Below the pieces are notes generated by a model. It was not told the DNA's origin. It saw nothing but the letters and a program-made list of their open reading frames with translations, and did no database searches. Both the position numbers and the translations under genes were made by a program. A DNA stretch of 48,310 bases from Amycolatopsis sp. CA-126428 (GTDB taxonomy: Bacteria; Actinomycetota; Actinomycetes; Mycobacteriales; Pseudonocardiaceae), in assembly GCF_002904335.1 (NCBI RefSeq), contig NZ_PPHF01000042.1, forward strand, positions 1-48,310, read 5' to 3'. Below, piece by piece: positions 8,403-14,868 of the stretch (its first letter is position 1; the number at the start of each line of letters is the position of its first letter).

Positions 8403-9437
8403 ATGACCGGACCACAAGCCCGGCCGCGCGACACGCCGGACAACGGCGACAGGATGCCGGCAGCGATCATCGACGCGCCGGGAGCCCAGCCACGCCTGGG
8501 CTCCATCGCTCTGCCGTCGCCGACGGCCGGTACCACCCTGCTGGCCGTGGCTGCCGCGCCGCTGAACCCCTTGGACCTGGCCATCGCCTCGGGCACGTTT
8601 CACTCCGTTCGCCACGACGCCCCCTACGTCCCCGGCAGCGAATGCGTGGGGATCGTGCTCGACTCCGGCCGCTACGAGCGCGGCACCACCGTCTATGCCG
8701 AGTGCCACGCCTCTCCTGCCACGTCCGGCACCTTCGCCACGCACGTCCTCATCGCCGACGACGACCTCCTGCCTCTGCCCGAAGGGCTCGATCCGGTCCT
8801 GGGGGCGGCCGTCGGCAACTCCGGCACCGCGGCGGTCATCCCGCTGCTCGAGGACGCCACCCTGTGTCCCGGGGAAACGGTGCTGGTGCTGGGAGCCACC
8901 GGAGCGGTCGGGCAGATCGCCATCCAGGTAGCGCACCGCAGCGGCGCGAAATGTGTGGTCGGCGTCGCGCGCGACCACGCGGCACTGCAGCGTCTACTCG
9001 ATCTGGGCGCGGATGCGGTCATCGCGCTGAGGGCCGGCGAGACCGCGGACGAACTGGCGGGCCGTCTGCTCGCTGCGGCTGGACCGGTCGACGTCGTCCT
9101 CGACGGCGTCTACGGGCTTCCCGTCGAGGCCGCGCTGAGGGCATGCGCACCGGGCGCGCGTGTAGTCAACATCGGCAACGCCGCCGGCGCCACCGCGTCC
9201 GTGCCGGCAGGGCTGCTGCGCGGCAAGCAACTCACGCTATCCGGCTTCGCCGGTCTCCACACACCGCTGCAGCACAAGCGAGAAGCACTGCACTGGCTGT
9301 GGACGGCGCTGCTGCGCGCAGAACTCACCCTCGACGTCGAGACCGTAGCGCTCGATCAACTTCCGGCCGCGTGGCGCGCCCAGGCGGACTCACCCCATAA
9401 GAAGTGCGTCGTCATCCCTGAGGGCGCCCGCAGCTAG
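8403..9437 (+). CDS. Zinc-independent MDR-family alcohol dehydrogenase / quinone oxidoreductase
   Basis: The 344-residue product is a medium-chain dehydrogenase/reductase of the quinone oxidoreductase branch. The N-terminal GroES-like half contains AAAPLNPLDLAIASGTF and PYVPGSECVGIVL; the Rossmann half carries GATGAVGQ at residues 164-171. The cysteines that bind structural zinc in classical alcohol dehydrogenases are missing. It should reduce an alpha,beta-unsaturated carbonyl or quinone with NADPH; the substrate is unknown. The ATG at 8403 has GGAGG seven nt upstream. It is transcribed away from the CocE operon and convergently with the GntR gene. Its own promoter is not clear, but lies within the 280-nt region that contains the 8151-8168 operator. 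Confidence 0.88.
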   Translation: MTGPQARPRDTPDNGDRMPAAIIDAPGAQPRLGSIALPSPTAGTTLLAVAAAPLNPLDLAIASGTFHSVRHDAPYVPGSECVGIVLDSGRYERGTTVYAECHASPATSGTFATHVLIADDDLLPLPEGLDPVLGAAVGNSGTAAVIPLLEDATLCPGETVLVLGATGAVGQIAIQVAHRSGAKCVVGVARDHAALQRLLDLGADAVIALRAGETADELAGRLLAAAGPVDVVLDGVYGLPVEAALRACAPGARVVNIGNAAGATASVPAGLLRGKQLTLSGFAGLHTPLQHKREALHWLWTALLRAELTLDVETVALDQLPAAWRAQADSPHKKCVVIPEGARS

Positions 9438-9478
9438 GCACGGCGGCGGCATCCGGAAGGGCTGATGGCGCCGGTAAC

Positions 9479-9526
9479 TTTCCCGGCGTGGTGTCGCCGG
9501 AAATCTTGCCGGGACGGTGTCGCCGG
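9479..9526. repeat. Short direct repeat between convergent genes
   Basis: Two 22-nt copies (9479-9500 and 9505-9526) agree at 17 positions, sharing the block GGTGTCGCCGG and a preceding CCGG-rich part. Their starts are 26 nt apart. The region between the oxidoreductase stop and the GntR stop may act as terminator through CGCCGG / CCGGCG pairing around 9470-9487, or be an insertion-element scar. Neither is certain. Confidence 0.35.
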
Positions 9527-9553
9527 TGCGGGTGCTGGGCCGGGGAGCGTCGA

Positions 9554-10336
9554 TCAATCCACGATGGCGCGGCGCTTGGCCGGCGTACCTTGCGGTGAGA
9601 CGCGGTCGCCGGCGGTGGCCGAGAACTGTCCTGAGCAGCCGTCCAGCACTCCGGCTGCGCGGTCACCGCGATGAGCGGCGACGGCCGCCCGGACCCGGTC
9701 TGCGTCGCCGAGTCGGATCGCCTCGACGAGGTCCTCGTGCACGGCCATCCGCTCGGCCAGGTAAGCGCTCGAGGTGCAGGACGTCTGAGGGTCGGCACGG
9801 ACCGAAAGCTCGGTGATGGCGCGGATCAAGGCGACGTACAGCGCGCGGGCGAGATCATTGGAGGTAATGGCTGCGATGCGTTCGTGCAACGACCAGTTCG
9901 CGTGCACGAAGTCGTCGTAATCGTCACTGCAGCGCCGCATCGCGTCCAGGCAGACGTCGAGGTCCCTCAGGTCGCGATCGGTCCGGTTTGCGGCGGCCTC
10001 GAGCGCGACGAGCTCCTCGAGTGCGTCACGCAAGGCAATAGCGTGCGCGACGGTGGTCGCGCCTTGGGGCACGGTGAGCAGCGTTTGCCGTAACCGCACC
10101 ACGGGGCTGACCTGCGCGACGAACAGGCCGCCGCCGCGGCCGGGGCGGACCTCGACGATGCCCCGTTCGGCGAGCAGACGACACGTTTCGCCGATGGTGG
10201 CGCGGCCGTACCCGGTCTGCGTACGCAACTCCTCCATGGTGGCCACCCGCTCACCGGACTGAAGGCCACGGACGCTGATCAGCTCCTCGATCTCGGAGGC
10301 AAGGTTCTGGGCGAGGCCGGGTGGTCTGGAAAACAT
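9554..10336 (-). CDS. FadR-subfamily GntR transcriptional regulator (FCD domain)
   Basis: The 260-residue protein has an N-terminal winged helix (residues 8-75: GERVATMEELRTQTGYGRATIGETCRLLAERGIVEVRPGRGGGLFV) and a C-terminal all-helical FCD ligand domain (about 95-235). Candidate metal ligands are the His residues in NWSLHERIAAI, MAVHEDLVEAI and AVAAHRGD. Such regulators are usually repressors released by a carboxylic acid from the pathway. The ATG at 10336 lies only 6-7 nt from its -10 element, so the mRNA is probably leaderless. The gene is divergent from the hydroxylase operon and faces an operator-like site repeated before the CocE operon, so it most likely controls both and possibly itself. 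Confidence 0.92.
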   Translation of the reverse strand: MFSRPPGLAQNLASEIEELISVRGLQSGERVATMEELRTQTGYGRATIGETCRLLAERGIVEVRPGRGGGLFVAQVSPVVRLRQTLLTVPQGATTVAHAIALRDALEELVALEAAANRTDRDLRDLDVCLDAMRRCSDDYDDFVHANWSLHERIAAITSNDLARALYVALIRAITELSVRADPQTSCTSSAYLAERMAVHEDLVEAIRLGDADRVRAAVAAHRGDRAAGVLDGCSGQFSATAGDRVSPQGTPAKRRAIVD

Positions 10337-10342
10337 CCGCCT

Positions 10343-10373
10343 ATTTTAGCTCTTGACAGCGGCCACCCGTCAA
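10343..10373 (-). promoter_or_regulatory. Promoter of the GntR gene, leaderless mRNA predicted
   Basis: On the minus strand TTGACG (10373-10368) and TAAAAT (10348-10343) are separated by 19 nt. The predicted start of transcription falls on or next to the ATG at 10336, leaving no room for a Shine-Dalgarno. Leaderless mRNAs are common in actinobacteria. Confidence 0.45.
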
Positions 10374-10382
10374 AGACAGGAT
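10353..10382 (+). promoter_or_regulatory. Promoter of the plus-strand catabolic operon
   Basis: TTGACA (10353-10358) and CAGGAT (10377-10382) are 18 nt apart, a near-consensus actinobacterial promoter. It overlaps the divergent GntR promoter. Transcription would begin near 10389, directly before the operator candidate at 10392-10409, leaving a leader of about 180 nt that contains a small coupled ORF. Confidence 0.6.
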
Positions 10383-10391
10383 CAAACTATC

Positions 10392-10409
10392 CGAAACATA
10401 CGGGTGTTT
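10392..10409 (+). promoter_or_regulatory. Probable GntR operator at the regulator/hydroxylase divergent promoter
   Basis: The site reads CGAAACATACGGGTGTTT and contains AAACA-TACGGG-TGTTT, an inverted repeat with a 6-nt centre. It differs in one base from the site before the CocE operon, with the same position and orientation relative to the promoter. Repression by roadblock at the transcription start is the simplest reading. Confidence 0.65.
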
Positions 10410-10469
10410 GCGTGAACCTTTCACCTCCCCGGTGTTCGGCCGCCAACGGCGACGGTAGGAGGCGACCTT

Positions 10470-10574
10470 GTGACGTGGCGAAGTGTGCCTCGAACGCTGT
10501 GCGCGGCTGATGCGGTGCTGGCGATCGTCCGCGATGGGCTCAAGGTGCGTCGCGTGGGGGAGCGGCACCCATGA
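10470..10574 (+). CDS. 34-codon small ORF in the operon leader, coupled to the hydroxylase
   Basis: A GTG at 10470 is preceded by AGGAGG at 10457-10462 with ideal 7-nt spacing. The frame runs 34 codons (MTWRSVPRTLCAADAVLAIV, then a basic tail ending RRVGERHP) and stops with TGA inside the ATGA that starts the hydroxylase gene at 10571. Such an arrangement couples translation of the two. It could be a leader peptide or a small functional protein. No family is recognised, and chance cannot be excluded at this length. Confidence 0.45.
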   Translation: MTWRSVPRTLCAADAVLAIVRDGLKVRRVGERHP

Positions 10575-12175
10575 CGATGCCCCCGGCACGCACTCCCGTC
10601 GCGCTGCGACGAGCGGTCGACTGCGTGGTGATCGGCGGCGGCCCCGTCGGCCTGTTGACGGCGGTCTTCCTGGGGCAATCCGGGCTGCGGGTCGCGGTGA
10701 TCGAGCGCTGGCCCCAGCGGTACCCGCTGCCCCGGGCCTGCACCATCGACCACGAAGCCATTCGCATTCTGCAGGCCGCCGGGCTGCTGGCCGGCCACGC
10801 CGACCTGTTCGAGCCGTCGCAGGGTGAACGGGGCGGCTATGAGTTCCGTAACGGCGCGGGTGAACTCCTGCAGGCCATCGACTGGAACCGGGCGTCGGAG
10901 TCGGGGTGGGCCAACACCAACGGGTTCTACCAGCCTGACCTCGAGGCCGCCCTCGAAGAGCTCGCGGTCGCGACGCCCGGGGTGTCTGTCCACCGCGGAT
11001 GGTCGTTTCGGGCTGTGACGCAGCATCACGACGGCGTGTCGGTCCACCTCAGCCCGAGCGACACGTCCGAGGACGTCGTGCAGATCGAGTCACGGTGGCT
11101 CGTCGGCGCCGATGGCGCCAACAGCGCCGTACGCGCTCACCTCGGCATTGGCGTCCAGGACTCAGGTTTCACCGCCGACTGGCTGGTGGTGGACTATCAG
11201 CCGCTGATCGAGGAGAACTGGAGTGCGTTCGTCACCCAGTACTGCGACCCGGCGCAACCGGCGACCGCGGTCAACAGCGGACCGGGTCGCCGCCGGTTCG
11301 AGTTCATGCGCCGCGCGGACACCACCATCGACGAGCTCAACCAGGAGAGCACGGCGTGGCGGCTCATGGCTCCCTGGGGCGTGACGCCCGAGACCGCGCG
11401 CCTGGAACGACACGCTGTCTACACGTTCCGGGGACAGTGGGCGCAGCGGTGGCGCGTCGGCAACGTCTTCCTCGCCGGCGACGCCGCGCACGTCATGCCG
11501 CCCTTCCTCGGCCAAGGCCTGTGCTCGGGCCTGCGCGACGCCCGGGCACTGACCTGGCGGCTGGCCCTCGTGCACCGCGGCTGCGCCAGTCCCGCGGTAC
11601 TGGAAAGCTACGGGCCCGAACGCACCGGACACGTCTTGGAGATCATCGACGAGGCGGTCGCCGCCGGCCGGGTCATCTGCGAACTCGACGCCGACCGCGC
11701 GGCCGCCCGGGACGCGGAGATGAAGGACCGCGCGCGCGACCCCCACGCCGTCACCCGCCAGCCACCACACCCCCGTTTGGGCCGTCCCTCGTTGACGATG
11801 CCCAGCGCAGGCACCGACGGACGGCTGGCACCTCAGGGGCGGGTCCGCGTCGGCGGCCGTGAAGGCCTGTTCGACGATGTCGTCGGCGGTTGCTGGCAGC
11901 TGATCGGCTTCGGCAGACATCCGGCCGATTTCTGCGGGTTCGACGACCTGGAGTGGTTCCGGCACCTCGGTGGCGTCGTCGCGGAGGTCTCCACACAGGG
12001 GGAGGTCGAGGACGTCGATGGGCTCTACCAGCGTTGGTTCGCCGACAACGGGTGCCAGGCGGTTGTCGCGCGCCCGGATTTCTACGTGTTCGCCGCCGGC
12101 GCGCACCACGACGTCCCGACCTTCCTCACGCGCCTGCGCCAGGCGCTGCAGCCGGACACGACCGCAGGAGAGTGA
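10571..12175 (+). CDS. FAD-dependent aromatic hydroxylase, MhpA-like
   Basis: The 534-residue product is a class A flavoprotein monooxygenase. The dinucleotide motif GGGPVG is at residues 22-27, followed by VIERWPQRYPLPRACTIDHE as in 3-(3-hydroxyphenyl)propionate hydroxylases. The second FAD motif is GADGANSAVR, and the third is FLAGDAAHVMPPFLGQGLCSGLRDA. A C-terminal thioredoxin-like part ends in RPDFYVFA, as in MhpA and related enzymes. It should hydroxylate a phenolic ring with NAD(P)H and O2. It heads the plus-strand operon; the cupin gene follows after 6 nt. GGGGGAG precedes the ATG. The exact substrate is not predictable. Confidence 0.9.
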   Translation: MTMPPARTPVALRRAVDCVVIGGGPVGLLTAVFLGQSGLRVAVIERWPQRYPLPRACTIDHEAIRILQAAGLLAGHADLFEPSQGERGGYEFRNGAGELLQAIDWNRASESGWANTNGFYQPDLEAALEELAVATPGVSVHRGWSFRAVTQHHDGVSVHLSPSDTSEDVVQIESRWLVGADGANSAVRAHLGIGVQDSGFTADWLVVDYQPLIEENWSAFVTQYCDPAQPATAVNSGPGRRRFEFMRRADTTIDELNQESTAWRLMAPWGVTPETARLERHAVYTFRGQWAQRWRVGNVFLAGDAAHVMPPFLGQGLCSGLRDARALTWRLALVHRGCASPAVLESYGPERTGHVLEIIDEAVAAGRVICELDADRAAARDAEMKDRARDPHAVTRQPPHPRLGRPSLTMPSAGTDGRLAPQGRVRVGGREGLFDDVVGGCWQLIGFGRHPADFCGFDDLEWFRHLGGVVAEVSTQGEVEDVDGLYQRWFADNGCQAVVARPDFYVFAAGAHHDVPTFLTRLRQALQPDTTAGE

Positions 12176-12181
12176 TCGATC

Positions 12182-12526
12182 ATGGGTATGCAGGTAACCC
12201 GGCTCGCCGACGCGGAGCCGTTCGACCCGCCAGGACACCACGGGGTCGGACCTGTGCGCTTACAGGGCGGTCACGGAGCAACGCCAGGTCGTGTCTCGGT
12301 GGTTCTGTCTCACTACCTGCCCGGCGGAGAAGCGCAGATGGCTCCTCAACCGGCAGAAACCATCTACGTCCTCGTCGCCGGCGAGCTGGTGATGATCAGC
12401 GACGGCGCCGAAGAGACGCTGCACCCGTTCGATTCAGTGCGCTTCACCGCCGGAACGGTGCGGCAGGTGGTCAACCGAACCCACCTGCCCGCCAGCATGC
12501 TCGTCATCAGGCCGGTCAGCAGATAA
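12182..12526 (+). CDS. Small single-domain cupin protein
   Basis: The 114-residue product is one cupin barrel. It has LSHYLPGGEAQMAPQPAETIY and VLVAGELVMISDGAEETLHPFDSVRF, corresponding to cupin motifs 1 and 2, although the usual His-His-Glu metal set is thin (GGEAQM and AETIYVL in place of HxH...E). Cupins of this size can be isomerases, dioxygenases or binding proteins. In this operon a ring-processing or decarboxylation helper is possible but unproven. The ATG has AGGAGAG upstream, and the gene begins 6 nt after the hydroxylase stop. Confidence 0.8.
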   Translation: MGMQVTRLADAEPFDPPGHHGVGPVRLQGGHGATPGRVSVVLSHYLPGGEAQMAPQPAETIYVLVAGELVMISDGAEETLHPFDSVRFTAGTVRQVVNRTHLPASMLVIRPVSR

Positions 12527-12587
12527 CCACGACGGTGCCGGCGACCGCCTTCCGTGCGTCCGCAGATCAGCAAGAGAAGAGGTAGTA

Positions 12588-13457
12588 GTGAGAATCGTAG
12601 GGGTCAAACGTGCTGACGGCGACTCCGATGTGGAGGTCGCTGCTTTGGGCGAACGCGGCGAGACGGTCGCCCTCATCGCGCCGCTCGTCGACTTCTGGAG
12701 CGACCCGACAGCGTACCTGTCTCGTCCGCCCGCCGGACCGGTGATGGCCGTCTCGACCGTCGAGCTGGTGCCACCGGTGCTGCCCGGGGCCCGCGTGCTC
12801 TGCATCGGCCTGAACTATCACGACCACGTCGCGGAGGGCAGCTACCGCGACCAGACGCTGCCGCCGTTTCCGACCGTGTTCGCCCGGTGGACGCAGTCGC
12901 TGACCGTCGATGGGGCTGAGGTTCCCGTGCCGGGCAACGAACCCGGGCTCGATTGGGAAGGTGAAGTCGTGGCCTGGGTCGGCGCGCCCTTGGTCGACGC
13001 CTCCCCGGAGGAAGCGCTGGCCGCGGTGGTCGGCTACTCCGCGTTCAACGATCTGACCGCACGCACGGCGCAGAAGCGGACTTCGCAGTGGACCTTGGGT
13101 AAGAACGCCGACCGGTCCGGGCCGATCGGTCCCATCGTCCCGGCCGCCGAAGTCGGGGACCTCTGCCACGGCCTGAGGCTGCGGACCCGCGTCAACGGCG
13201 AGACCGTGCAAGACGCCCGGACCGATCAGATGATGTACACCGTCGGTGAAACCCTGGCGCAGATCTCACAGACGCTGTCGCTGCGTCCCGGTGACTTGCT
13301 GGCCACCGGGACACCATCCGGTGTCGGCTACGCCCGCACCCCGCCCCAGTTGCTGCAGCCGGGCGACACCGTCGAGGTCGAGATCGAACGACTCGGCGTG
13401 CTGCGCAACGTCATCGTCGGCAACGACCACCGATTCGCCGCGGCCACGGCCGGGTGA
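12588..13457 (+). CDS. Fumarylacetoacetate hydrolase family enzyme
   Basis: The 289-residue product carries the FAH fold C-terminal to a short N-terminal segment. Key features are ARVLCIGLNYHDHVAEG, the metal ligands in LDWEGEVVAWVG (Glu-x-Glu), the Asp in FNDLTARTAQ, the Lys in TLGKNADRSGPIGP, and the end motif LATGTPSGVGYART. The family cleaves C-C bonds of acylpyruvates or decarboxylates/hydrates ring-cleavage products. It is the clearest sign that the operon breaks down a ring-opened diketo acid. GTG start at 12588 with AGAAGAGG upstream; 61 nt after the cupin gene. Confidence 0.92.
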   Translation: MRIVGVKRADGDSDVEVAALGERGETVALIAPLVDFWSDPTAYLSRPPAGPVMAVSTVELVPPVLPGARVLCIGLNYHDHVAEGSYRDQTLPPFPTVFARWTQSLTVDGAEVPVPGNEPGLDWEGEVVAWVGAPLVDASPEEALAAVVGYSAFNDLTARTAQKRTSQWTLGKNADRSGPIGPIVPAAEVGDLCHGLRLRTRVNGETVQDARTDQMMYTVGETLAQISQTLSLRPGDLLATGTPSGVGYARTPPQLLQPGDTVEVEIERLGVLRNVIVGNDHRFAAATAG

Positions 13458-13523
13458 CGTCTTCGGCGCGAGCCCGCGCCAACTGCTACGAACCGAGCTC
13501 CGTCAACTTGTCACGAGGACGCA

Positions 13524-14075
13524 ATGAATATCGACGAACTGAGCGCTCGAGCCGAAATCCACGACGTCCTTCTGCGGTACTGCCGCGGGCTGGATCGGGT
13601 CGACATGTCTCTCGTCCGCGGCGCCTTCCACGACGACGCCTGGGTGCAGTTCCCCGAAAGCCTGCACACCGGCTCCCTGGACGGCTTCGTGAGGTTCTTG
13701 TCCGATGAAATGCCGCGCTTCGTCCGAACGATGCACTTCCTCGGCAACAGCCTCATCGAGTTCGACGGCCCGACCGTCGCGCATGTGGAGACCTACCTGC
13801 AGGCGGACCACCAGGCATCGGAGCGCCATCACTGGAACGGTGACTACGTCAAGTTGTGGGCGCGGTACCTCGACCGGTTCGAGCTGCGCGACGGAACCTG
13901 GCTGATCGCCCGCCGCAAGCTCGCCGTCGACTGGATGTACCGCTACCGCCCCGTCGGCTTCTTCGACGACCACCCCGACGCCTCCATCGGCACGCGCGAC
14001 GGTACCGACCCGACCCTGATTCCGGTCGGGGGGTTCGCCGGCGCGGCGTTGGCGACCGCTCAATGGCCCGATTGA
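13524..14075 (+). CDS. SnoaL-like / NTF2-like protein 1
   Basis: The 183-residue product matches the SnoaL-like (NTF2 cone) family: N-terminal helix with EIHDVLLRYCRGLDRVDMSLVRGAFHDDAWV, then MHFLGNSLIEFDG, VETYLQA and DRFELRDGTWLIARRKLAVDW. Members act as cyclases, isomerases or dehydratases, or as small subunits. In catabolic operons many are unassigned. The ATG at 13524 follows GAGGA. It lies 66 nt after the FAH gene and 210 nt before a second family member; the two are distant in sequence. Confidence 0.85.
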   Translation: MNIDELSARAEIHDVLLRYCRGLDRVDMSLVRGAFHDDAWVQFPESLHTGSLDGFVRFLSDEMPRFVRTMHFLGNSLIEFDGPTVAHVETYLQADHQASERHHWNGDYVKLWARYLDRFELRDGTWLIARRKLAVDWMYRYRPVGFFDDHPDASIGTRDGTDPTLIPVGGFAGAALATAQWPD

Positions 14076-14285
14076 GTCCTCGGCTCGGCCCAGGCCGGAA
14101 CCCGTGGACCGCCCGCCCCCTTGGCTGAGGTCTTTCGCTTCTGAGAAAACGGATCTGCGAGACGCGCCCTGTTTCGACCCCGCTCCCGTCATCGAGGCGG
14201 CCGCGCACCGCGCCCGCAACGCGATGACATGAGACTGACGCAGGCATGCAGCAGCAATGCCGAAACGGATATGGAGATTGCCCTC

Positions 14286-14810
14286 ATGGCTGACAACGAC
14301 AAAGCCGAGATCATTCAAGTTTTGAACCTGTACGGGTTCGCGCTCGACGCCCACCAGTGGGACTTGTTCGACCTCGTCTTCACCGACGACGTCACCGCCG
14401 AGTTCGGGCCGGCCGGTTCCGCCTGGAAGGGGCTCGAGAACTTCAAGCGCTCCTTCGGCGAGTTCCACCAGAGCTTGGACAACCACCAGCACACGATGAT
14501 GGGTCACCTGGTTCATGTCGATGGTGACACCGCCTACACCTTCAGCTACGGCACCTGGGTACTGATCCGCGATGACGCCGAAGGGGGTTCGAACTGGACC
14601 GGAACCGGCTGGTATGACGACGAACTCGTCCGGACCGAGCACGGTTGGCGTATCCGGCACCGCCTGTGCAAGCTCGTGTCGTGGACCGGCAACCCGCTCG
14701 TTCCCGTACCGAACGCCGAGCACCACCCCGACATGGACACCAACGTTCTCCGCCAGCACGTCGACGCCGGCAAGGTCCGGTACCTGGCGGCGATCCAGGG
14801 CAAGCAGTAA
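14286..14810 (+). CDS. SnoaL-like / NTF2-like protein 2
   Basis: The product is about 174 residues, with the family pattern KAEIIQVLNLYGFALDAHQWDLFDLVFTDDVTAEFG, then HQHTMMGHLVHVDGDTAYTFSYGTWVL and GWYDDELVRTEHGWRIRHRL. The ATG at 14286 is preferred since GGAG lies nine nt upstream; upstream in-frame ATGs at 14229 and 14271 lack a site. It precedes the second CocE hydrolase by 58 nt. As with its neighbour, the reaction is unknown; pocket-lining His/Asp residues could support isomerisation or dehydration. Confidence 0.85.
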   Translation: MADNDKAEIIQVLNLYGFALDAHQWDLFDLVFTDDVTAEFGPAGSAWKGLENFKRSFGEFHQSLDNHQHTMMGHLVHVDGDTAYTFSYGTWVLIRDDAEGGSNWTGTGWYDDELVRTEHGWRIRHRLCKLVSWTGNPLVPVPNAEHHPDMDTNVLRQHVDAGKVRYLAAIQGKQ

Positions 14811-14868
14811 GACCGCGCTGTCACTTATTGCGTGAAGAATTTCGACGAGCAGCAAAGGCGAGAGCTCC

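Noticed and set aside
8215..8406. 63-codon plus-strand frame before the quinone oxidoreductase
   Set aside because: Arg/Ala-rich low-complexity product with no ribosome site; overlaps the leader of the next gene.
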